A stretch of DNA of 64,000 nt, taken from Flavobacteriaceae bacterium PS02293 (GTDB lineage: Bacteria; Bacteroidota; Bacteroidia; Flavobacteriales; Weeksellaceae). The notes under the pieces were generated by a model, which ran no database searches, was not told where the DNA came from, and saw only the letters and a program-made list of their open reading frames with translations. The first letter of the stretch is position 1. Every line of letters begins with the position of its first letter. Shown piece after piece: positions 53,416 to 61,823 of this stretch. The stretch is from positions 1 through 64,000 of the forward strand of contig JASCOV010000010.1 in NCBI GenBank assembly GCA_029960045.1, in the 5' to 3' direction. The position numbers and the translations under genes were made by a program.

Positions 53416-53462
53416 AAAATGAAATCTAAAAATGACTTTGAAATTTGAAAATCGAATATAAT

Positions 53463-53487
53463 AAAAAAGTCCCAAAAATTGGGACTA
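53463..53487 (-). terminator. Terminator after the toxin gene
   Basis: AGTCCCAA (53468-53475) pairs with TTGGGACT (53479-53486). On the minus strand it is followed by six T and ends the toxin-antitoxin transcript. Confidence 0.8.
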
Positions 53488-53500
53488 AACTTATTTATAA

Positions 53501-53800
53501 CTACGGTTTTATTCTTCGTAACAAATCTTTTGCTCCGTGGTGAATCAAAAGTATGTGAATCTCATCTTTCGAGATGATACGATAAATAATTCTATAATTG
53601 CCTTCAAATATTTCTCTAATTTTTTCATCGTCTATTTCAGATACTTGTTTTCCTATTAAAATTCCGTTTTTTAAAATACTGACTTTATTTTGAATTTTTT
53701 CTACTTGATGTTTTGCATATCTTTTTGAATCTAAACTAATGAAATCATATATTTCCTTCAAATCAATTTTAGCAGACTTTAGCCATTTTATTTGAACCAT
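53501..53800 (-). CDS. RelE/ParE-type toxin
   Basis: A 99-residue toxin of the RelE/ParE fold: IKWLKSAKIDLKEIYDFIS (about 4-22), QVEKIQNKVSILKNGILIGKQ and VSEIDDEKIREIFEGNYRIIYRI (in parts), and the late HILLIHHGAKDLL (about 81-93). ParE toxins poison gyrase and RelE toxins cut ribosomal mRNA; which applies is not decided by sequence. It overlaps the antitoxin stop by 13 bp. Confidence 0.9.
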   Translation of the reverse strand: MVQIKWLKSAKIDLKEIYDFISLDSKRYAKHQVEKIQNKVSILKNGILIGKQVSEIDDEKIREIFEGNYRIIYRIISKDEIHILLIHHGAKDLLRRIKP

Positions 53801-53973
53801 TCTTGCATTTCATTTTTAAGATCATCTTCAGAAATGGTTTCGTTATTTTTAGATTCCTGAATTCTGGTTTCAATCTTTTCTATCATAATCAATCTCTCAA
53901 TGACTTCATCAATGTTGATTTCATCTGGAAATTCATCAATTTGCTTCTGAAGTTTTTCTTTAGTAATTGTCAT
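53788..53973 (-). CDS. Antitoxin of the RelE/ParE pair
   Basis: A 61-residue acidic helical protein (QIDEFPDEINIDEVIERLI, then a Lys/Glu-rich second half ending LKNEMQEWFK). It is directly upstream of the toxin and overlaps it by 13 bp, the usual antitoxin-first order. Small acidic proteins of this pattern precede Bacteroidota ParE toxins. The start ATG 53973 is the first in frame. Confidence 0.82.
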   Translation of the reverse strand: MTITKEKLQKQIDEFPDEINIDEVIERLIMIEKIETRIQESKNNETISEDDLKNEMQEWFK

Positions 53974-54012
53974 TTTTCATATAATTTGGTAAAGCTAAAT
54001 TACAGATTTTAA

Positions 54013-54044
54013 ATGAAAAAAAAGTCCCCATTTCTGAGGACTTT
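54013..54044 (-). terminator. Terminator of typA
   Basis: On the minus strand AAAGTCCTCA pairs with TGGGGACTTT (one G-T) around a GAAA tetraloop, followed by eight T. Confidence 0.85.
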
Positions 54045-54059
54045 TTATTTAGAATTAGA

Positions 54060-55865
54060 TTAAGACTTAGCGCCTCTTTCAATACGTTTTCTATCGTTTT
54101 CAGAAAGGATTTTCTTTCTCATACGGATGAAGTTAGGCGTAACCTCAATCGCTTCATCAGCCTGGATATATTCCATACATTCTTCAAGAGAGAACAAGAT
54201 TTTTGGAGCAACTCCAGTATCTTTATCTTTTCCGGAAGCACGCATATTGTTCAACTGTTTTGCTTCAACGATGTTTACCACCAAATCTCCTGGCTTGTTT
54301 TGCTCACCAATAACCATTCCTTCGTAGATTTCCTCACCCGGATCAACATAGAACTTACCCCTATCTTGTAGTTTCGCAATAGAATATTCAGTTGCTGGAC
54401 CTTGAGTTTTAGAAATCAAAACACCATTACTTCTTCCAGGAATAGCACCTTTGAAAGGTTTGTATTCTGTGAAACGGTGCGCCATAATAGCTTCACCAGC
54501 AGTAGCAGTCAACATTTGAGATCGTAATCCGATCAAACCTCTTGAAGGAATCTCGAATTCCATATGTTGCATTTCACCTTTAGTTTCCATAATGTGAAGA
54601 TCTCCTTTTCTTTGAGTTGCCAAATCGATAACTCTTGAAGCAAATTCTTCTGGAACGTCAACAACCAAAGATTCGTAAGGCTCACATTTTTCTCCGTCGA
54701 TTTCTCTCAAGATAACCTGTGGCTGACCAATTGTCATTTCGTAACCTTCTCTTCTCATTGTTTCAATCAAAACAGACAAGTGAAGAATACCTCTACCGAA
54801 AACCAAGAAAGTATTTGCATCGTCAGTTTGCTGAACTCTCAATGCCAAGTTTTTCTCTAATTCTTTAGTTAATCTTTCTTTAAGGTGGTTAGAAGTTACA
54901 TATTTACCATCTTTACCGAAGAAAGGCGAGTTGTTGATAGAGAACGTCATATTCAACGTTGGCTCATCAATTGCAGTTCTTGGTAATGGTTCTGGGTTTT
55001 CTAAATCTACGAAAGAATCTCCAATCTGGAAAGCCTCGAAACCTACAACAGCACAGATATCTCCAGCTTTTACTTCAGTTACTTTTTTCTTTCCAAGACC
55101 TTCAAAAACGTAAAGTTCTTTTACTTTTCCTTTCAATACTTTTCCGTCAGCTTGTGCCAATCCGATCCACTGAGATTCTTTGATCTCGCCTCTGATTACT
55201 TTTCCGATTGCAATTCTTCCTAAGAAAGAAGAGAAATCTAAAGAAACGATCTGCATCTGAAGGTTACCTTCTTCTACTTTCGGCTCTGGAACATATTGTA
55301 AAATTCCGTCTAATAATGGGAAAATATTGTCAGTTTGTTCTAATGAAGTGTTGAACCAACCTTGTTTAGATGAACCGTAGAATGTTGGGAAATCCAACTG
55401 CTCTTCTGTAGCATCCAAGTTGAAGAACAAATCAAATACCTGATCGTGAACTTCGTCCGGACGACAGTTTGGCTTATCAACTTTATTAATAACCACCAAA
55501 GGTCTCAATCCAAGTTCCAAAGCTTTCTGAAGTACGAATCTTGTCTGTGGCATTGGTCCTTCGAAGGCATCTACCAACAAAACAACACCATCAGCCATTT
55601 TCAATACTCTTTCTACCTCACCACCAAAATCGGCGTGACCAGGTGTATCGATAACGTTGATTTTAACGTCTTTATAAGTTACAGAGATATTTTTTGATAA
55701 AATCGTAATCCCTCTTTCTCTTTCAAGATCGTTGTTATCCATGATCAAATCACCACTCTCCTGATTTTCACGGAAGATGTTTGTGGCGTGGATAATTTTG
55801 TCAACCAAAGTTGTTTTTCCGTGGTCAACGTGTGCGATAATCGCTATATTTCTAATATTTTGCAT
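54060..55865 (-). CDS. typA: Ribosome-binding GTPase TypA/BipA
   Basis: A 601-residue translational GTPase that helps ribosome assembly and stress growth. G1 is AHVDHGKTTL (about 11-20), G2 is in ERGITI (about 50-55), G3 is DTPGH (about 74-78) and G4 is NKVD (about 129-132). The beta-barrel, domain V and TypA-specific C-terminus follow. A TACATTTG box lies 18 nt upstream. Length normal. Confidence 0.97.
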   Translation of the reverse strand: MQNIRNIAIIAHVDHGKTTLVDKIIHATNIFRENQESGDLIMDNNDLERERGITILSKNISVTYKDVKINVIDTPGHADFGGEVERVLKMADGVVLLVDAFEGPMPQTRFVLQKALELGLRPLVVINKVDKPNCRPDEVHDQVFDLFFNLDATEEQLDFPTFYGSSKQGWFNTSLEQTDNIFPLLDGILQYVPEPKVEEGNLQMQIVSLDFSSFLGRIAIGKVIRGEIKESQWIGLAQADGKVLKGKVKELYVFEGLGKKKVTEVKAGDICAVVGFEAFQIGDSFVDLENPEPLPRTAIDEPTLNMTFSINNSPFFGKDGKYVTSNHLKERLTKELEKNLALRVQQTDDANTFLVFGRGILHLSVLIETMRREGYEMTIGQPQVILREIDGEKCEPYESLVVDVPEEFASRVIDLATQRKGDLHIMETKGEMQHMEFEIPSRGLIGLRSQMLTATAGEAIMAHRFTEYKPFKGAIPGRSNGVLISKTQGPATEYSIAKLQDRGKFYVDPGEEIYEGMVIGEQNKPGDLVVNIVEAKQLNNMRASGKDKDTGVAPKILFSLEECMEYIQADEAIEVTPNFIRMRKKILSENDRKRIERGAKS

Positions 55866-55883
55866 ATCTATTTTTTACGCGTG

Positions 55884-55891
55884 CAAATGTA
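55884..55891 (-). promoter_or_regulatory. -7 box of typA
   Basis: Minus strand TACATTTG matches TAnnTTTG, ending 18 nt before the ATG at 55865. No clear -33 element. Confidence 0.5.
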
Positions 55892-55990
55892 GTGAATTTT
55901 TATGGTAAGATGAACGCTCATTTAATTATTTTTAAAAATAAGCTATATTAATTAACATCTATTTAAAATTTTGTTAATCAATACATTAAA

Positions 55991-57154
55991 TCAACTGCTT
56001 CTTAGAATCTCTTTTCCGTTGATGCTCTGAGTGAATATAAGATAACGGTTTCCGCCATCTTTCAGCTTGTACTTTTTCTTGATTTCCTCAGGTTTCAAAG
56101 GATAATTCTTGGAAATGATATTGAACTGCTCATTCTTTTTTAAATCTTTTCCATCAATCTTTTCCACTTGCAAAACTCTTCCGGGAAAGTTTTCTATTTT
56201 ATGCTCTGACGTATAAAAATGGGTATTTGGATGCAATTTCTTCAATCCAAATTTTTCTGAAATAATATTGAATGCGCCTGCTTTCAGAATCGAATTGTTT
56301 GGAATGTAAAGGAAATTCAGACTTTCTGAGAATTCTGATGCTGTACTTTTTTCTTCATTTATATCAAAAGAAAATTCCGGTTCGCTAGATTTCAAATTGA
56401 TACAAGTAATTTTAATGTCTTTATTCTTTTCTCTTTGTTCTTTATTCTCAATTATCAAAACCAATTCTTTCACCTCATTTCTGACTGCAATAATTTGAAT
56501 TTCAGTAATGTTTTTCAATTCTGAAACCAAATAAGAAATATCAATTAAAGGCGAAAGTTTCACAATGATTTTATCCGAGATTGAATTAAGTTTTTCTTCA
56601 ATTTCTAAAAGGTTTGGCGAAAGATCTTCCAATAGAAATTTCTTTTTGTTATTCTGATCTCTTCTCGCAGGATCTAAATAAACGATATCGAATTTTTCTT
56701 TATTAATTTCTAAAAACTCTTCAAGATTTTGATTAATGAAATTTGCTCTTCGGTCTAAAGTCTTCCAATTGTGTTCAACAATTTTTATTAATTCTGGATT
56801 CTGCTCAACCAAAGTAACATCTTCGAAATTTTGGGATAGAAAATAAGCATCAATCCCGAAACCTGATGTCAAGTCCAAGAATGAATTTCCTTTCAAAGTT
56901 TTAGCTTTATATTCTGCTGTAGATTGTGATGAAGCCTGTTCTAAATTAAGGTTTGGAGGAAAAACGATATTATCTTTTAATAGAAATGGAAACTTTCTCT
57001 GCGCTACTTTTTTGCCCTTAATTTGTTGAACAATTTCCTGAATCATAACATTTGGAAACGGCGATTTTTTCAGTAATAACTTATTGATATCACTGTCTAT
57101 ATTTTGATTGATAAAGTTTTGAATCTCCGGAGAAAGTAAATTTGAAAATTCCAT
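55991..57154 (-). CDS. PG_1098-type SAM-dependent methyltransferase
   Basis: A 387-residue methyltransferase. The N-terminal helical part is followed by motif I FLDLTSGFGIDAYFLS (about 91-106), the acidic VTLVEQNPEL (about 112-121) and the catalytic-like YLDPARRD (about 159-166). A ferredoxin-like insert and a C-terminal THUMP-like domain (about 300-387) follow. The architecture matches the Bacteroidota PG_1098 family, probably an RNA methyltransferase. The DUF1801 gene directly precedes it with no gap. Confidence 0.85.
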   Translation of the reverse strand: MEFSNLLSPEIQNFINQNIDSDINKLLLKKSPFPNVMIQEIVQQIKGKKVAQRKFPFLLKDNIVFPPNLNLEQASSQSTAEYKAKTLKGNSFLDLTSGFGIDAYFLSQNFEDVTLVEQNPELIKIVEHNWKTLDRRANFINQNLEEFLEINKEKFDIVYLDPARRDQNNKKKFLLEDLSPNLLEIEEKLNSISDKIIVKLSPLIDISYLVSELKNITEIQIIAVRNEVKELVLIIENKEQREKNKDIKITCINLKSSEPEFSFDINEEKSTASEFSESLNFLYIPNNSILKAGAFNIISEKFGLKKLHPNTHFYTSEHKIENFPGRVLQVEKIDGKDLKKNEQFNIISKNYPLKPEEIKKKYKLKDGGNRYLIFTQSINGKEILRSS

Positions 57155-57571
57155 TTATCCGTAGATTTTTTTAATATTATCTACTGAATTTTTGACGATT
57201 TTTTTCAGGACATCAACATTGATATCTTCCAGTTTTTTGATATAAATACAGGCTTTTGCAGATTTTACTTTTCCTAATTCTACTAATAATTTTTCACGCA
57301 ATTCATCTTCCGGATAAACATAGATTGAGATTTGAGCAACTCTATTTGAAAGCCCAGCTAATGGTGCATCGCCTTCGTGTCCGCTGGCATATTTGTAATG
57401 ATAACTTCCAAATCCAATGATGGCTTCGCCCCACATTTTAGGTGAAAATCCGGATGTTTCCTCGAATACTTGGACTAATTCTCTGATGTCTTTCTGACGT
57501 TTTTCATCAGGGATATTATTAATATAGTCTTCTACAGAAAGTTCTGTTTCTACTGTTTTATTTTTTGCCAT
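57155..57571 (-). CDS. DUF1801 protein
   Basis: The 138-residue protein shows the DUF1801 pattern: EDYINNIPDEKRQKDIREL (about 12-30), GEAIIGFGSYHYKY (about 63-76) and SIYVYPEDE (about 96-104). It has a YdhG/YjbR-like two-layer fold; the function is unknown. It ends exactly where the methyltransferase begins (zero gap), so the two are translated together, after a TATCTTTA-like box. Confidence 0.88.
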   Translation of the reverse strand: MAKNKTVETELSVEDYINNIPDEKRQKDIRELVQVFEETSGFSPKMWGEAIIGFGSYHYKYASGHEGDAPLAGLSNRVAQISIYVYPEDELREKLLVELGKVKSAKACIYIKKLEDINVDVLKKIVKNSVDNIKKIYG

Positions 57572-57639
57572 CTTGAGAAGTTTTTAATGTTTAAAGATAG
57601 AAAAATTTATACTTTGACCAATCGTCTTTTTGTATTGAA

Positions 57640-57740
57640 ACCTGCAGCCCGACTCGAGTGGAGCTCTTTTTTTTCGTTGGCTGAGCGTAGTCGAAGGCAT
57701 CGGAAAAAAAGCGGGAACCCTTCGACAAGCTCAGGATAAA
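57640..57740. repeat. Flavobacterial-type interspersed palindromic repeat
   Basis: CTGAGCGTAGTCGAAGG (57681-57697) is nearly the reverse complement of CCTTCGACAAGCTCAG (57719-57734). An outer arm GAGCTCTTTTTTTTCG pairs loosely with CGGAAAAAAAGCGGG. Elements with CTTCGAC...GCTCAG arms are widespread in Flavobacteriia intergenic DNA (family knowledge). It fills the 227-bp gap 57572-57798 between the DUF1801 gene and the MFS gene, where no ORF is seen. Confidence 0.75.
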
Positions 57741-57798
57741 CTACAGGCGGATTAAGCTGTCCAAACCTTTAGGTTCGACGGAGTCAAATAATATCAAT

Positions 57799-59196
57799 TT
57801 AAACCGATTTCATATTGTCGCCATCCCGAAAATTGAGTCTTCGGAAAACGAAACCGGAAAGAATCGTGAGAAAACCGACAATTAAAAAAGTGTATCGGAA
57901 AGCGTTGTGAACTTGATTTTTAATAAAAGTCGTGTCACCTTCAAACAATTTCAAAACAATCAAACCAAATGCAATCCCAAATCCAACTGCAAACTGCTGA
58001 TTAACAGAAACTAAAGAATTTCCGCTGCTGTTCTGATAAGGTCTCAAATCGGCGATAGAAATCGTATTCATCGATGTAAACTGAATCGAGTTGAAAAACC
58101 CTAAAACCAACAAAATCGGAATGTACCAATAGATTGAACTTTGAACGGTTGGAATTGCCAGACAACAGATCAAAATACCAATTACAAAAGTGTTGGTCAT
58201 TAAAGTTTTACGATAACCAAATTTATCCAAAATCCCAATCACAGCAGATTTTCCAAACATCGAAGTCAAAGCCATTGGCGCAACAATCCAACCCGAAGTG
58301 AGTGCCGATTGTCCGTACGCAATTTGGATCATTAATGGAACCAAAAGCGGAATCGAGCTGATTCCCAACCTTGTAGCAAGATTTCCCAAAATCCCAACCC
58401 TGAAAGTCCGAACCTGAAAAAGATTGAGCGGGAAAATAGGATTGTTATCAGTTTTGGCGTGTTTGTAATAAAAATAAAGCATCAAAAATCCTAAGACCAA
58501 AACCAATAAAACTGGTGTGATATTCTGAGCATTTCCTAACAATTCCAAAGAAACTGAAAGTAATAAAGATGCCATTGCAAAAATTAGAAATCCCTTCAAA
58601 TCGAAGTCTATAACAGGCGATTTGAAATTCGGCATATATTTTAAACTTAAAATAATTCCTAAAACGCCAATCGGAATATTGATCAGAAATATCCAATGCC
58701 AAGTCATATAATCTACAATATAACCACCGACCAAAGGTCCCATTACCGGTCCGATCAGTGCAGGAATGATGGCAAAATTCATTGCTTTCAGAAGTTCGTT
58801 TTTGTTGAAAGCTCTAATCAATGCTAATTTTCCGACAGGTGTCATCAAACTTCCACCAACGCCTTGTACAACTCTGGAAATTACCAATTCGGTGAGATTT
58901 TGTGATAATGAGCAAAATAATGAACCTAAGGAAAACACAACAAGTGAAAGAATGAATATTTTTTTAGTTCCAAACTTATCTGCTAAAAATCCGCTGACCG
59001 GCATAAACAAAGCTAAAGTCAATACATAACTGATGATTGCATTTTGCATATCAAGCGGCGATTCCTGTAAATCTCTTGCGATTGATGGCAGAGAAGTATT
59101 CAGAATTGTGGAATCCAGCATTTGCATAAAAATGGCTGTTCCTAAGATGAATGGAAGATATTTTTTGACTTGATCTGTCGCTTGTGTTTCGTTCAT
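57799..59196 (-). CDS. MFS transporter, DHA2 (EmrB/QacA) type
   Basis: A 465-residue inner-membrane drug/proton antiporter with about 14 hydrophobic segments. Motif D1-type is MLDSTILNTSLPSIARD (about 25-41), motif A is GFLADKFGTKKIF (about 68-80) and motif C is GPVMGPLVGGYIVDY (about 150-164). DHA2 pumps export toxic compounds or polyketides. Its gene is separate from aguA by a terminator. Confidence 0.92.
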   Translation of the reverse strand: MNETQATDQVKKYLPFILGTAIFMQMLDSTILNTSLPSIARDLQESPLDMQNAIISYVLTLALFMPVSGFLADKFGTKKIFILSLVVFSLGSLFCSLSQNLTELVISRVVQGVGGSLMTPVGKLALIRAFNKNELLKAMNFAIIPALIGPVMGPLVGGYIVDYMTWHWIFLINIPIGVLGIILSLKYMPNFKSPVIDFDLKGFLIFAMASLLLSVSLELLGNAQNITPVLLVLVLGFLMLYFYYKHAKTDNNPIFPLNLFQVRTFRVGILGNLATRLGISSIPLLVPLMIQIAYGQSALTSGWIVAPMALTSMFGKSAVIGILDKFGYRKTLMTNTFVIGILICCLAIPTVQSSIYWYIPILLVLGFFNSIQFTSMNTISIADLRPYQNSSGNSLVSVNQQFAVGFGIAFGLIVLKLFEGDTTFIKNQVHNAFRYTFLIVGFLTILSGFVFRRLNFRDGDNMKSV

Positions 59197-59210
59197 TATT
59201 TACATTTAAA

Positions 59211-59239
59211 AATTAAAAAATCCGCTAGTCTGCGGATTT
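59211..59239 (-). terminator. Terminator of aguA
   Basis: AAATCCGC (59218-59225) pairs with GCGGATTT (59232-59239) around a 6-nt loop, followed on the minus strand by T. Confidence 0.82.
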
Positions 59240-59244
59240 ATATT

Positions 59245-60303
59245 TTATACCAACGGTTCTTGCTGACTTAGACAATGGAAACTTCCCAAACCCCAAATAA
59301 TGTCGGTAGAATCTATACCAACCACTTCCCTTTCTGGAAAACATTTTTGGATAATTTCTAATGCAATATCATCTTTTTCACAATTGTAAGTAGGAACAAT
59401 TACAGATTTGTTAGCAATGTAGAAATTTGCATAAGAAGCCGGCAATCTTTGTCCGTCGCAATAAACGGGATCTGGCATTGGTAATTCGATAATATTGAGA
59501 GGTCTTCCATCCAAAAGTTTCATTTCTTTTAACTGACGAAGATTGGTTTGGAGAAGCTCATAATTATCATCTTCTTTATTATCCTCGATAACTGTAAGAA
59601 CCGTGTCTTCATTTACAAAACGAATCGTGTCATCCACATGTCCGTCTGTATCATCACCAACAATTCCGTCATCTACCCAAAGAACTTGTTTTTGTCCGTA
59701 ATATTTTTTCAAGAATTCTTCTACTTCTTCCTGAGAAAGATGAGGATTTCGGTTTTCATTAAGCAAACATGATTTCGAAGTCAAAACCGTTCCAGCACCG
59801 TTGAATTCGACCGAACCACCTTCCATAATAATTCCTGGATAAAGAACAGGAATTCCCTTTTCTTCAGCAATTTTAGTCGGAATCACATCATCTAATTCGA
59901 ATGGCGGATATTTTCCTCCCCAAGCATTGAACCCCCAATCTACAATAATCTTCTGAGGCTCTTCTCCGTTTTTATTAATTAAAAATGATGGACCGTGATC
60001 TCTGCACCAAGCATCATTGGTTTCGTGGAAATAGAATTCGACTTTAGAAATATCTGCGCCGGCTTTGGAAATATGTTCCATTGCGAAAGCCTGCATTTCC
60101 TGATCTTTGACATTGATACAAACGAATTCGCCTTTTGTCAATTCAGCAATGAATTTGGCGTAAGCTGGATAAATTAAATCAATTCTTTCTGGCCAGGATT
60201 CTTCTTTATGAGGCCAAGAAAGCCAGGTTGCTTCGTGCTCTTCCCATTCTGCGGGGAAAACATATCCATTTTCTAATGGATTGAAATCTTTATCTATTGT
60301 CAT
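59245..60303 (-). CDS. aguA: Agmatine deiminase
   Basis: Converts agmatine to N-carbamoylputrescine in putrescine synthesis. The 352-residue enzyme has the guanidino-modifying fold with acidic ligands in WCRDHGPSF (about 97-105), EGGSVEFNG (about 161-169), a His-Asp in DDTDGHVDDT (about 216-225) and the nucleophilic Cys in GLGSFHCLSQQEP (about 338-350). It overlaps the amidase stop by 1 bp (TAATG), so the two steps are made together. Confidence 0.96.
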   Translation of the reverse strand: MTIDKDFNPLENGYVFPAEWEEHEATWLSWPHKEESWPERIDLIYPAYAKFIAELTKGEFVCINVKDQEMQAFAMEHISKAGADISKVEFYFHETNDAWCRDHGPSFLINKNGEEPQKIIVDWGFNAWGGKYPPFELDDVIPTKIAEEKGIPVLYPGIIMEGGSVEFNGAGTVLTSKSCLLNENRNPHLSQEEVEEFLKKYYGQKQVLWVDDGIVGDDTDGHVDDTIRFVNEDTVLTVIEDNKEDDNYELLQTNLRQLKEMKLLDGRPLNIIELPMPDPVYCDGQRLPASYANFYIANKSVIVPTYNCEKDDIALEIIQKCFPEREVVGIDSTDIIWGLGSFHCLSQQEPLV

Positions 60304-61178
60304 TAATCCTCGTCAATAAAACGTTTTGTAATCGGCGAATAAGTTTCGATCCTTCTGTCTCTCAAGAATGGCCAGTGCTTTCTCATGTAATCTGTTTGTG
60401 CCAAATCAACTTCTGTCACAACGACTTCTTCTTTGTCGTGAGAAGCAAGGTAAAGTAACTTTCCTTGAGCATTGGTTACAAAACTTCCGCCCCAGAATTT
60501 CATTGCGCCATTTTGCTCGAAACCTACTCTATTCACGGAAACTACAGGAAGTCCATTTGCAACCGAGTGAGAACGCTGGATGGTTTGCCAGGCGTTGTAT
60601 TGATCCTGATTGGTTTCTTCATCCTGCGTAGTATCCCAACCAATGGCTGTTGGATAAAACATAATATCAGCACCCATCAAAGCTGTAATTCTAGACGCTT
60701 CCGGATACCATTGATCCCAACAAATAAGAACACCAACTTTTCCGAATTTTGTAGGGAAAACTTTATATCCCAAATCACCTGGCGTGAAATAGAATTTCTC
60801 ATAAAAAGCAGGATCATCCGGAATGTGCATTTTACGGTATTTACCCAAATAAGTTCCATCAGCATCAATAACTGCAGTTGTATTGTGATAAAGTCCTTGT
60901 GCTCTTTTTTCGAATAATGAAGCGATGATCACAACACCTAATTCTTTGGCAACCGGCGATAATGCATCTGTCGAAGGTCCTGGAATAGCTTCTGCCAAAT
61001 CGAAGTTATCATAATCTTCGACATCACAGAAATATAAGGATGTGAAAAGCTCCTGCAAACAAACAATCTGTGCGCCTTTTGCTGCTGCTTCTCTTATTTT
61101 TTCAATGGCTTTGTTCAGGTTTTCCTGCTTGTCTGCAACACAAGACATCTGAACTGTTCCAATTTTAACTTTTGACAT
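60303..61178 (-). CDS. aguB: N-carbamoylputrescine amidase
   Basis: A 291-residue nitrilase-superfamily enzyme that hydrolyses N-carbamoylputrescine to putrescine. The catalytic triad is visible: Glu in CLQELFTSL (about 43), Lys in YRKMHIPD (about 118) and Cys in LICWDQWYPEA (about 155). It is first in the aguB-aguA operon, with a promoter 15 nt before the start. Confidence 0.96.
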   Translation of the reverse strand: MSKVKIGTVQMSCVADKQENLNKAIEKIREAAAKGAQIVCLQELFTSLYFCDVEDYDNFDLAEAIPGPSTDALSPVAKELGVVIIASLFEKRAQGLYHNTTAVIDADGTYLGKYRKMHIPDDPAFYEKFYFTPGDLGYKVFPTKFGKVGVLICWDQWYPEASRITALMGADIMFYPTAIGWDTTQDEETNQDQYNAWQTIQRSHSVANGLPVVSVNRVGFEQNGAMKFWGGSFVTNAQGKLLYLASHDKEEVVVTEVDLAQTDYMRKHWPFLRDRRIETYSPITKRFIDED

Positions 61179-61193
61179 TTCTAAAAATTTTTA

Positions 61194-61222
61194 CAAAAAT
61201 ACTAAGATTATGGGGAATCAAA
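61194..61222 (-). promoter_or_regulatory. Promoter of the aguB-aguA operon
   Basis: Minus strand TTTG (61222-61219), a 17-nt spacer and TATTTTTG (61201-61194). Confidence 0.78.
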
Positions 61223-61318
61223 AATCTAACCAAAGAATTTGACAGTATATTTCGAAAAATTAATTTGATTATCTACAATTCCTATCCTCCCCGGCGTCCT
61301 AATTCTGTGCTAAATTAT

Positions 61319-61326
61319 TACCTTTG
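61319..61326 (+). promoter_or_regulatory. -7 box of the thioesterase gene
   Basis: TACCTTTG, ending 25 nt before the ATG at 61352. No -33 element was found. It fixes the start, since an upstream frame extension to 61172 would lie before the promoter. Confidence 0.6.
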
Positions 61327-61351
61327 CATCACATTAAAATGCTATAGAATT

Positions 61352-61768
61352 ATGATGAATTATCACACAAGAAAATGGATTAAACCAGAAGATCTTAACC
61401 CCAACCATTCGCTTTTCGGAGGAAGATTGCTACAATGGATAGATGAAGAAGCGGCGCTCTATGCCATTATTCAATTGGAAAATTCCAGAACGGTTACCAA
61501 ATATATCTCGGAGATTAACTTTGTAAGTTCAGCAAAGCAAGGCGATATTATCGAGATTGGAATTGAAGCGGTTGAGTTCGGACGTTCATCTCTTACGTTA
61601 CGTTGTGAGGTTCGAAATAAAATGACCCATCAGATTATTATTACGATTGAAAGATTGGTTTTTGTAGCATTGGACGAGGACGGAAATCCAAAACCGCACG
61701 GGAAAACTACGATTGAATATGTGGAAGACAGACTGAATGTCAAAAATACTTCTCCAGGAAATCTATAA
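61352..61768 (+). CDS. Hotdog-fold acyl-CoA thioesterase
   Basis: A 138-residue thioesterase with the family pattern NHSLFGGRLLQWIDEEAAL (about 16-34; Asp/Glu pair, about 29-31) and the helix-strand SSAKQGDIIEIG. It would hydrolyse acyl-CoA thioesters. The frame extends upstream to 61172, but those residues are low-complexity, AT-rich and lie before the promoter box at 61319, so the ATG at 61352 is the start. It is followed by the FAD gene after 55 bp. Confidence 0.9.
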   Translation: MMNYHTRKWIKPEDLNPNHSLFGGRLLQWIDEEAALYAIIQLENSRTVTKYISEINFVSSAKQGDIIEIGIEAVEFGRSSLTLRCEVRNKMTHQIIITIERLVFVALDEDGNPKPHGKTTIEYVEDRLNVKNTSPGNL

Positions 61769-61823
61769 TTTTTTTTGGATTTTATTAATTCCATCCTTCT
61801 TGAAGCTCCAAAAAGAATAACAG

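Noticed and set aside
60465..60917. 150-residue antisense frame in aguB
   Set aside because: Covers the catalytic Lys and Cys region of aguB; no independent signal.
61172..61351. 60-residue N-terminal extension of the thioesterase
   Set aside because: It precedes the -7 box at 61319 and does not resemble hotdog proteins; it also overlaps the aguB promoter.
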